A stretch of DNA of 33,266 nt from contig LGFT01000023.1 in NCBI GenBank assembly GCA_001509375.1, forward strand, positions 1 through 33,266, read 5' to 3'. This document shows, in pieces, positions 24,090-31,231 of the stretch. The position numbers and the translations under genes were made by a program. The notes under the pieces were generated by a model. That model was not told where the DNA came from, searched no databases, and worked only from the letters and a program-made list of their open reading frames with translations. The stretch is from Methanothrix harundinacea. GTDB taxonomy: Archaea > Halobacteriota > Methanosarcinia > Methanotrichales > Methanotrichaceae. Each line of letters opens with the position of its first letter. Within the stretch, counting starts at the first letter, position 1.

Positions 24090-26849
24090 TCAATCACCGC
24101 CCGCTTTGCTGAGCTTTACGGCACAGACCTTCAACTCCGGTATCTTGGCCACGGGATCGAGAGCGGGGTTGGTGAGAACGTTCGTCGGCGTCTCGGCGAA
24201 GTGAAAGGTCATGAAGGCCACCCCCTCCGACGACTTCTCCGTAATTTTCGCCTTCGCTCTGACGGTTCCCCTCCTCGACGAGACCTCGACGATGTCGCCG
24301 TCCTCGACACCGATAGCTCGCCCGTCCTTCGGGTTGATCTCTACCAGCTCTTCGTTCCGGAGGTAGTTCAGCCCCGGCACCTTCCTGGTCATGGTGCCGG
24401 TGTGGAAGTGGCAGAGAACTCTGCCGGTGGTGAGGATGAAGGGATACTCATCATCGGGAAGCTCCATGGAGGGCCTGTAATCGACCACCGAAAAGAGGCC
24501 CTTTCCTCGGGTGAACCCCGTTTTGTGGAGGTATGGCGTTCCGGGGTGGTCCGGGTTCGGGCATGGCCACTGAAGGCCAGTTTTTTCGATCCTCCCGTAG
24601 TTTATCCCTCCATAGCTGGGAGTGAGGGAGGCGATCTCATCCATGATCTCCGAGGGGCTCTCGTAAGAAAACTCTTCCTCGCAGCCCATCCTCCTACCGA
24701 TCTCCGATATGATCATCCAGTCGGGCCTCGCGTCACCGATGGGCTCCAGCACCTCTCTCACCCGCTGAACCCGCCGTTCCGTGTTGGTGAAGGTCCCATC
24801 CTTCTCCGCAAAGGAGGTGGCTGGCAGGACCACGTCCGCGAGGCTCGCCGTCTCCGAGAGGAATATCTCCTGGACCACCAGGAAGTCCAGCTTCTCCAGG
24901 GCCTCGGCGACGTGGGTCGCGTCGGGGTCGCTGATCCGGGGGTTCTCGCCGATGATGTACATGACGTCGATCTTTCCGTCGTGGACTCCATCGAAGATCT
25001 CCATCAGAGTCAGACCCGGCTTTTCGGGGAGCTTTTTGCCCCATCTATCCTCGAACTTCCTCCGCAGATCCTCGTTCGTCACCGCCTGATAGCCGGGGAA
25101 GACGTTCGGCAGAGCCCCCATATCGCAGGCTCCCTGAACGTTGTTTTGGCCCCTCAGAGGATTAATCCCACTCCCGGGCTTGCCGAGGTTTCCCGTCATC
25201 ATAGCCAGGTTTGCGAGGGCCAGGATGTTGTCGGTGCCGTGAGAGTGCTGGGTTATGCCCATGGAATAGACTATGGATGATGGACCGTTTCGGGCGTAAA
25301 CCTGGGCAGCGTCTCTTATCAGAGACACCTCCACGCCGGTGATCTCGGCGACCTCTTCTAGAAATATGCCAGCGAGAGAGGCTCTGAACACTTCAAACCC
25401 CTCACACCGATCCTCGATAAAACCATAGTCGACGAGGCCCTCCTCCAGGATCACCTTGCAGATCCCCTGAATCAGGGGGACGTCTGTACCGGGCTCCTGC
25501 CTCAGCCAGACGTCGGCGATCTTGCAGAGCTCGATCCATCGGGGGTTTGCGACGATGATCTTAGCACCCCTCGTCTTCGCCTCCTTGATCTTGAGGGCGA
25601 TTACAGGATGCTGCTCTGTGGTGTTCGATCCGGTGATGAATATGCAGCCAGCGTCCTTAAGCTCCTCGATGGAGTTGGTCATAGCCCCGCTCCCGAAGGC
25701 CGCGGCGAGGGCGGCGACTGTGGATGCGTGACAGAGCCGGGCACAGTGGTCGACGTTGTTCGTCTCCATCACAAGACGGGATAATTTCTGGGCCAGGTAG
25801 TTCTCCTCGTTGGTGCATTTGGCAGAGGAAAGAAGGGCGAAACGGTCGCCTTTAGCTCGGGAGAACTTCTCGACGATGAGGGCCATCGCCTCGTCCCAGC
25901 TGGCGGGGACTAGCTGGCCGTCCTTTCTGATCAGTGGCGTCTTCAACCTCTCAGGACTCTCGACGAAGTCGAGGCCGAACCGGCCTTTTACGCAGAGCTG
26001 ACCGTTGTTAGGGCTACCGCCCCTTTTTCCTCGAACCCGGGCTATGTGGCCGTCCAAAACTCCGATCTTCATAACACAGCCGACGCCGCAAAAGGGGCAT
26101 GTGGTGACGACAGAATGGCTCGGCCTCCCCCACCTCTCGGACCGGGCATACAGGGCACCGGTGGGACAGACATCGACACAGGCGCCGCAGAACTTGCAGT
26201 CCGACTCCGTCAGGGATACGGGCCCTATGGCATGTTGTCGATGGTAGTCCACCTCGAAAGAGAGGACGCCTTCTCCCCTCACCTCGCTGCAGGTCCTGAC
26301 GCATCGGCTGCAGAGGATGCAGAGGTTGTAGTCGCGGTCGAAGAAAGGCTCCCTGCGAACCGGAAGGTTGCGGTAAGCGGTGGAGTATCTCATCCCCTCA
26401 AGGCCGGTATAAATCACGGCGTCCTGAAGCTCGCATTCGCCGTCGTTGGGACAGTACTTGCACCCCACTGCCAGGGGGAACTTTCTCATGCACTCACGGA
26501 GGTCGGTGCACTCGTCTTTCCGATCGCAGAAGAGGCAGCTCGTCGGGTGGTTTGTCAACGCCAGGAGCAGTTCCAGGGCGTTCCTCCTCATCTCCTGGAG
26601 CTCGTCGGTCTTCGTCCTCACCACCATCCCCCCCTCGGCGATGGTGGTGCAGGAGGTGGGGCGGTCGTTTCGCCCCTCTATCTCGACGATGCAGAGCTTG
26701 CACGAACCGATGGGAGAGAGGTCCGGATAGTCGCATAAGGCGGGTATGTAGATGCCGGTCTGCCGAGCCGCTTCGAGAACTGTGGATCCCTTCTGAGTCC
26801 TGACCGTTCGTCCATCAATGGTTAGTCCGATCTCCTCCACTTTCACCAC
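24090..26849 (-). CDS. fdhA: Formate dehydrogenase alpha subunit with NuoG-like Fe-S head (Cys type)
   Basis: This 919-residue molybdenum/tungsten bis-MGD enzyme carries an iron-sulfur chain. It has a [2Fe-2S] ferredoxin domain (C39, C50, C53, C67) and a NuoG-like His/Cys segment (H101, C105, C108, C114), followed by an extra CxxCx5C set (C130, C133, C139). Two [4Fe-4S] sets follow (C177-C187, C218-C228) and then the catalytic domain's own cluster (C251, C254, C258, C286). The active-site loop DHCARLCHAS puts Cys373 where formate dehydrogenase H has selenocysteine, with H374 next to it; SMGITQHSHGTDN is also formate-dehydrogenase typical. It starts at GTG 26849. No beta subunit (F420 or NAD site) accompanies it. 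The nfnA gene follows without a gap, so NfnA is the likely electron partner. Confidence 0.9.
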   Translation of the reverse strand: MVKVEEIGLTIDGRTVRTQKGSTVLEAARQTGIYIPALCDYPDLSPIGSCKLCIVEIEGRNDRPTSCTTIAEGGMVVRTKTDELQEMRRNALELLLALTNHPTSCLFCDRKDECTDLRECMRKFPLAVGCKYCPNDGECELQDAVIYTGLEGMRYSTAYRNLPVRREPFFDRDYNLCILCSRCVRTCSEVRGEGVLSFEVDYHRQHAIGPVSLTESDCKFCGACVDVCPTGALYARSERWGRPSHSVVTTCPFCGVGCVMKIGVLDGHIARVRGKRGGSPNNGQLCVKGRFGLDFVESPERLKTPLIRKDGQLVPASWDEAMALIVEKFSRAKGDRFALLSSAKCTNEENYLAQKLSRLVMETNNVDHCARLCHASTVAALAAAFGSGAMTNSIEELKDAGCIFITGSNTTEQHPVIALKIKEAKTRGAKIIVANPRWIELCKIADVWLRQEPGTDVPLIQGICKVILEEGLVDYGFIEDRCEGFEVFRASLAGIFLEEVAEITGVEVSLIRDAAQVYARNGPSSIVYSMGITQHSHGTDNILALANLAMMTGNLGKPGSGINPLRGQNNVQGACDMGALPNVFPGYQAVTNEDLRRKFEDRWGKKLPEKPGLTLMEIFDGVHDGKIDVMYIIGENPRISDPDATHVAEALEKLDFLVVQEIFLSETASLADVVLPATSFAEKDGTFTNTERRVQRVREVLEPIGDARPDWMIISEIGRRMGCEEEFSYESPSEIMDEIASLTPSYGGINYGRIEKTGLQWPCPNPDHPGTPYLHKTGFTRGKGLFSVVDYRPSMELPDDEYPFILTTGRVLCHFHTGTMTRKVPGLNYLRNEELVEINPKDGRAIGVEDGDIVEVSSRRGTVRAKAKITEKSSEGVAFMTFHFAETPTNVLTNPALDPVAKIPELKVCAVKLSKAGGD

Positions 26850-26893
26850 CGCGTTATTTTAGGAGCTTCAAAGTCATATTTCAAGATTGCTCT

Positions 26894-26910
26894 ATTTTCC
26901 GACGGAAAAT
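26894..26910. promoter_or_regulatory. Operator-like palindrome upstream of fdhA
   Basis: ATTTTCC at 26894-26900 and GGAAAAT at 26904-26910 are exact reverse complements with a three-base centre. The site lies about 45 bases before the fdhA GTG, in the range of archaeal promoter/operator positions. The cognate regulator is unknown. Confidence 0.5.
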
Positions 26911-27134
26911 GGACGACTCCGCGGGATATTTGATACAAATGGGGCCTGACTTCCCTGGTTAAGAGGGTTTATGTATAAGCGAACCGGAAGGCTCCATCCG
27001 GCCAGCCCGCAAATGCAGATCTCAAAAAGCGCTGAAGGCCTTAAAGCGCGAGCCAGGGCGATAAGACGGAAATGTGGCTGAAGGTCAAAAATATGCGACG
27101 GGATTTGGTTTAGCAGAGGCGAAAACCGAAAAGA

Positions 27135-27143
27135 TTTAAATAT
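27135..27143 (+). promoter_or_regulatory. Candidate TATA box for nfnB
   Basis: TTTAAATAT predicts a start near 27168 and a leader of about 160 bases before the nfnB ATG at 27331. Confidence 0.45.
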
Positions 27144-27200
27144 CGAGGCATAGGTTGAATGCCACTGTCCAACGCTAGGATAAATATCGATGTCGGTCGG

Positions 27201-27219
27201 TCACCGTCGAAGACGGTGA
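27201..27219 (+). promoter_or_regulatory. Hairpin in the nfnB leader
   Basis: TCACCGTC at 27201-27208 and GACGGTGA at 27212-27219 pair perfectly around a GAA triloop, in the predicted untranslated leader about 110 bases before nfnB. It may be an RNA control element. No known riboswitch consensus is recognised. Confidence 0.45.
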
Positions 27220-27330
27220 TGGACTCAAAACTGCGATGGCCACGCCAGCCGGGGGCTATTGCCTCGAACTTTGACGACGAGCACGGATCATCCGAAAAGG
27301 CAGCAGAGCCACAATATCGAGCGGGATACG

Positions 27331-28788
27331 ATGTCTGGTAAGAAGAAGAAGCTGAACTTAAATCGGGTTTCCATGCCCAAACAGTCTCCCGAGGAGAGGC
27401 GCCATAACTTCCTCGAGGTGGCTTGTGGCTATTCCGAAGAGCAGGCCATCGAAGAGGCCAATCGATGCCTGCAGTGCAAGAAGCCCAGGTGCATGGAAGG
27501 CTGTCCTGTGGGAATAGAGATCCCCGATTTTATAAGGGCTATACAGGACGGCGAGATGGAAAATGCGGTCAGGATCATCAAGGCCAAAAACAGCCTGCCC
27601 GGCATTTGTGGAAGGGTATGCCCCCAGGAGGTCCAGTGCGAGAGCCGATGCGTCCTGGAAAAGAAAGGCGCGCCCATCGCCATCGGTCGCCTGGAGAGGT
27701 TCGTGGCGGACTGGGAGGCTGGTCATAGCCACCAAGACGAGCACTCCGACTCGGAGGCATCAGTTGGGGAAGAACTTTCGACCGAGGTTCAACCTTCATC
27801 AGGGAAGAAGGTGGCCGTCGTGGGGGCAGGTCCTGCTGGTCTCACCTGTGCTGCAGATCTTGCCAAGAGAGGCCACAAGGTCACCGTCTTCGAGGCGCTC
27901 CATGATGCCGGAGGGGTTCTGATCTATGGTATCCCCGAGTTTCGGCTGCCAAAAGATATCGTCCGGTCAGAGGTGGAGTACGTCAAACGCCTGGGCGTCG
28001 AGTTCGAGCTGGACTCCGTCGTCGGGAGGCTGGTTCAGGTCGATGAACTTTTGAAGAACGGCTTTGACGCCGTATTTCTGGGGATCGGGGCAGGAGCACC
28101 GCGATTTCTCAACATCCCCGGAGAGAACCTCAACGGGGTCTACTCCGCCAACGAGTATCTCACCCGCGTCAACCTGATGAAGGCCTACAAGTTTCCAGAG
28201 TACGATACCCCCATCCGCCAAGGCGATAGGGTGGCGGTTGTGGGAGGCGGAAACGTCGCCATGGACGCCGCCCGATGCGCCGTAAGGCTCGGAGCAGAGG
28301 AGGTTCACGTGATCTACCGCCGGTCCGAGGCCGAGATGCCGGCGAGGCTCGAGGAGATCGAGAACGCAAAAGAAGAGGGCGTCATCTTCGACTTTCTTAC
28401 AAATCCCACCAGGTTCATAGGAGACGATCGAGGACGGGTCGCGCAGATGGAGGTGGTGAATATGGTTCTGGGGGAGCCGGACGCCAGCGGCAGGCGGAGG
28501 CCCGTGGCCGAGAAGGGGTCTGAGCACATGGTGGACGTGGACACCGTCATCATAGCCGTGGGCACCATCCCCAACCCCCTGGTTCCGGGAAATACTCCAG
28601 GGCTTGAGACCACCAAATGGGGAACCCTAGTGGCGGACGAAGACGGTAGAACCACCCGGGAGAGGGTCTGGGCTGGAGGAGACATAACCACCGGAGGGGC
28701 CACTGTCATCAGCGCCATGGGCGCGGGGAAGAAGGCAGCTGAGGATATCGATCGATGGCTCCGAGAGGACGGCCCTTGGAGCCGCTGA
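27331..28788 (+). CDS. nfnB: NfnB/GltD-type NADPH oxidoreductase (two [4Fe-4S], FAD)
   Basis: The 485-residue protein has the GltD/NfnB layout. The N-terminal helical domain carries two [4Fe-4S] sets (C46, C49, C54, C58 and C93, C97, C103, C107). The FAD site is GAGPAG at 165-170, and an NADPH domain has VVGGGNVAMDAARCA near 300. A His/Glu/Ser-rich linker at about 131-157 separates the two parts. The start at 27331 gives MSGKKKK; an upstream ATG at 27259 lies in the leader. GltD and NfnB cannot be separated by motif alone. The nearby nfnA favours NfnB (NADPH-ferredoxin-NADH bifurcation). The glutamate-synthase-type protein at 19102 keeps a GltD role possible, or it may serve both. Confidence 0.85.
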   Translation: MSGKKKKLNLNRVSMPKQSPEERRHNFLEVACGYSEEQAIEEANRCLQCKKPRCMEGCPVGIEIPDFIRAIQDGEMENAVRIIKAKNSLPGICGRVCPQEVQCESRCVLEKKGAPIAIGRLERFVADWEAGHSHQDEHSDSEASVGEELSTEVQPSSGKKVAVVGAGPAGLTCAADLAKRGHKVTVFEALHDAGGVLIYGIPEFRLPKDIVRSEVEYVKRLGVEFELDSVVGRLVQVDELLKNGFDAVFLGIGAGAPRFLNIPGENLNGVYSANEYLTRVNLMKAYKFPEYDTPIRQGDRVAVVGGGNVAMDAARCAVRLGAEEVHVIYRRSEAEMPARLEEIENAKEEGVIFDFLTNPTRFIGDDRGRVAQMEVVNMVLGEPDASGRRRPVAEKGSEHMVDVDTVIIAVGTIPNPLVPGNTPGLETTKWGTLVADEDGRTTRERVWAGGDITTGGATVISAMGAGKKAAEDIDRWLREDGPWSR

Positions 28789-28933
28789 CGGCCCTTCTCA
28801 TGATAAGCGGCCCCCAAACCGTCCCGCCAGGGGGGGCCATCGGCCGGGTCCCTCCATTTTTGTCGGAATGGGGCGGCATGGGATTACGCCGCCATCGGCT
28901 CGTTTTTATCAGAGATCTTAGGGAGAAAGATAG

Positions 28934-29719
28934 ATGGGATTCAAATCACCAAAAGAGACGACCTGCTCAGTCGACAACATCGGCTGTAACAAGATCGAGA
29001 TGGCCTTTGGACCGCTTCTGACCTTGGGCTTTTTGGCCGGCGCTTTCATCGCCTTCGGAGGGTTATTGGCGGTGATAGTCGGTGGTGGGGTTCCCGGCCT
29101 CCGGGCGGACAACCCCGGCCTGCAGAAGTTCATCTTCGGCGCGGTCTTCCCTGTGGGGCTCATCCTGGTGGTGGTGGCCGGGGCGGAGCTCTTCACCGGC
29201 AATACCGCCTGCTGCATCCCGGCGGTCCTCTCCAGGAAGGCCTCGTGGTCGGGGCTCGCTCGAAACTGGACGGTATCTTACGTAGGAAACTTCATCGGCT
29301 CTATATTTGTGGTATTCTTCCTGACATATCTGACGGGCCTTTTGGCCTCCGATCCATGGCTTGAGACCATCACCGGCATCGCTGAGTCGAAGGTCTCCCA
29401 AGGATTCTGGCCGCTCTTCTTCAAGGGGGTCGGCTGCAACTGGCTCGTCTGCCTCTCGGTCTGGCTCGCCATCGCCTCCGACGACGTGGTCAGCAAGGTT
29501 CTTGGGGTATGGTTTCCGATCATGGCCTTCGTGGCCATCGGATTTGAGCACAGCGTCGCTAACATGTTCTTCATTCCCTCGGGGATTATGTACGGGGCTA
29601 GCGTCACCTGGTCCGATTTCTTCGTCGTCAACCTGATCCCGGTGACCCTGGGAAACATCGTCGGCGGTGGGCTATTCGTGGGCGCCATCTACTGGTACGC
29701 ATACAGCCGCCAGCGATAA
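28934..29719 (+). CDS. fdhC: Formate/nitrite transporter family channel
   Basis: The 261-residue FNT protein has six membrane segments. The family signatures are PVGLILVVVAGAELFTGN, the GCNWLVCLSVW region and FEHSVANMFFIP with the central pore His. FNT pentamers move formate, nitrite or HS- with protons. Placement 145 bases after nfnB and close to the formate dehydrogenase gene makes formate the likely substrate, so the symbol fdhC is used by context. GGGAGAAAG lies about six bases before the ATG. Confidence 0.92.
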   Translation: MGFKSPKETTCSVDNIGCNKIEMAFGPLLTLGFLAGAFIAFGGLLAVIVGGGVPGLRADNPGLQKFIFGAVFPVGLILVVVAGAELFTGNTACCIPAVLSRKASWSGLARNWTVSYVGNFIGSIFVVFFLTYLTGLLASDPWLETITGIAESKVSQGFWPLFFKGVGCNWLVCLSVWLAIASDDVVSKVLGVWFPIMAFVAIGFEHSVANMFFIPSGIMYGASVTWSDFFVVNLIPVTLGNIVGGGLFVGAIYWYAYSRQR

Positions 29720-29817
29720 TCAAAAAATTTTGAGGAATGTTGCCAGGTCGAAAGCTCCAAAAGTTTTCGACCCATCGTTTCAGTTTGGCATTTTTGCCGG
29801 CAGATTCTGATCCTCGG

Positions 29818-30141
29818 TCATTCTCTGATGGAGATCACGTTTTCGCAGTAGCCATCTCCAGAACACATCCTTTTGGTATATATCTGGGTACACCGAGGGT
29901 TGAGGTTCTCCACGGCAGATCTACAGTAAGATTGACACGCCTCTGAAAGCTCTGCATATTGCTCCTTCCCGCGAACCTCTTTCAGAAGAGGGCATCGGGT
30001 GATCATCATCACCAGCTTGTCTTCGGCAGAGTCTGAAATCTCCCACTTGAAGTTGGGGCCAAAAATCACGCCCGATATGACGTTAAAGACCTCATAGATT
30101 TCGGAAGTACCCTTATAATATCTCCTACCTAAAGCGTCCAC
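29818..30141 (-). CDS. Cys-rich small protein, possibly ATC-hydrolase-like
   Basis: The 107-residue product starts at a GTG at 30141 with GAGGTG eight bases upstream. The frame stays open further upstream without a good start, so it may be the remaining part of a longer gene. It has a conserved-looking cysteine pattern: ITRCPLLKE, CQSYCRSAV, NLNPRCTQIYTKRMCSGDGYCE. The CP, C-x3-C, NP and GD-x-C order resembles the L-2-amino-thiazoline-4-carboxylate hydrolase-like family of archaeal and bacterial proteins, which I offer tentatively. A role in binding metal or a corrinoid is another possibility. It converges with fdhC and lies downstream of cooC on the same strand. Confidence 0.55.
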   Translation of the reverse strand: MDALGRRYYKGTSEIYEVFNVISGVIFGPNFKWEISDSAEDKLVMMITRCPLLKEVRGKEQYAELSEACQSYCRSAVENLNPRCTQIYTKRMCSGDGYCENVISIRE

Positions 30142-30307
30142 GTCTCGGCACCTCAAAGAGATTATTCGGGGCGGGACGATTTGTATCTGTTTGAGATGTT
30201 TTCACAAATGGTATGAAATGTTAAGAAAGATCATAGACGCTGGAAAGGAACAGACGCTCTTGACAGCAGATTTTTTATGGAAGTGGAAAACGGTGAGCGG
30301 AGGCGAC

Positions 30308-31096
30308 CTAAGCCATTTTTTCTGCCGCCTCCTTAGCCATAGTCCCAAAGAGCTCCTCGAGCTTCATCTTGATCTCCTTTATCGCCTCGACGCCCGGCCC
30401 GCCGACGTCGAGGGGCGACTTGCCCGCGAGATCTGCATCCATGAAGTTTCTGTCATAGGGTATCGTCCCGAGGACGGGAACATCCATCTCCGCCAGCTTC
30501 TCTTTTATGATCGTCTGCTCCTCGGGGGCCTTACTTATCACGGCCATAACCTTCTCGATCCCCAGGTCTGATGCGAGTTTTTTGATCCTCTCCAGGGTCT
30601 CGATGGACCGAAGACCCGGCTCGACGACGGCGATCATGACGTCTACCCCCCTCGTCGTTCCGCGGCCCAGATGCTCAATTCCCGCCTCCATGTCCAGAAT
30701 CACCAAATCTTTCTCCTTCAGGATGACATGCCTTAAGAGAGCTCGGAGGAAGGCGGTCTCAGGGCACATGCAGCCACTCCCGCCGGTGTCAACCGTCCCC
30801 ATCACAGCGAGCTTGACGCCGTCGGGGCCGACGCAGCCGCACTTCCCAATGACGTCGTCGACCTTCGGATTGAGCTTGAACATCCCGAACTCGGCGCTCG
30901 CCCTCTCCTGGACCATCTCCTTGTAATCGGTGATGGGCCGCGGGTTCTCGGAGACACCCAGCGCGGACGCCAGGTTCATGTCCGGGTCTGCGTCTATCGC
31001 GATGACGTTGTAACCGTCGCGAGCAAAGAGGCGGGCGAGGGTTCCGGCGAGGGTCGTCTTCCCGACGCCCCCTTTTCCAGTGATGGCTATCTTGAT
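30308..31096 (-). CDS. cooC: CooC-type CO dehydrogenase maturation ATPase
   Basis: This 262-residue MinD/Mrp-type ATPase has the deviant Walker A GKGGVGKTT at 7-15. Cysteine pairs C86/C88 (KCGCVG) and C109/C111 (GCMCPE) are present; the second matches the metal-binding CxC of CooC dimers. CooC loads nickel into CO dehydrogenase, which in aceticlastic methanogens is part of the acetyl-CoA-splitting CODH/ACS complex. The start is odd. GGAGGT lies six bases before an ATC codon at 31094-31096, exactly where homologues begin MKIA. No ATG or GTG occurs nearby, and the only standard alternative is a TTG at 31144 adding 16 residues. TATA-like runs lie near 31160-31185. Confidence 0.85.
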   Translation of the reverse strand: MKIAITGKGGVGKTTLAGTLARLFARDGYNVIAIDADPDMNLASALGVSENPRPITDYKEMVQERASAEFGMFKLNPKVDDVIGKCGCVGPDGVKLAVMGTVDTGGSGCMCPETAFLRALLRHVILKEKDLVILDMEAGIEHLGRGTTRGVDVMIAVVEPGLRSIETLERIKKLASDLGIEKVMAVISKAPEEQTIIKEKLAEMDVPVLGTIPYDRNFMDADLAGKSPLDVGGPGVEAIKEIKMKLEELFGTMAKEAAEKMA

Positions 31097-31231
31097 GGTA
31101 AGACCTCCAGGAGTTGACTTCGATCTCCAAACTTCGATATTCAATCTTCGATCTTCAGATATATATGGGAAGATCAGAGTTTATATCGCTTCTGGAGACT
31201 TTGACGGAGAGAGGATCGAAGATTGGAGGGG

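Larger units (their letters stand above)
26850..27330. promoter_or_regulatory. Divergent control region between fdhA and nfnB
   Basis: About 480 bases separate two divergent genes. It holds a palindrome at 26894-26910, a TATA box at 27135-27143 for nfnB and a hairpin at 27201-27219 in the nfnB leader. A 60-codon ORF at 27159-27341 starts near the predicted transcription start but has no recognisable content and is not annotated. Confidence 0.5.

Noticed and set aside
24201-25280. Long plus-strand ORF opposite fdhA
   Set aside because: A shadow of the formate dehydrogenase frame, with Arg/His/Leu-rich low-information translation.
27159-27341. 60-codon ORF in the nfnB leader
   Set aside because: It overlaps the nfnB start, contains the leader hairpin and has no recognisable content or ribosome site.
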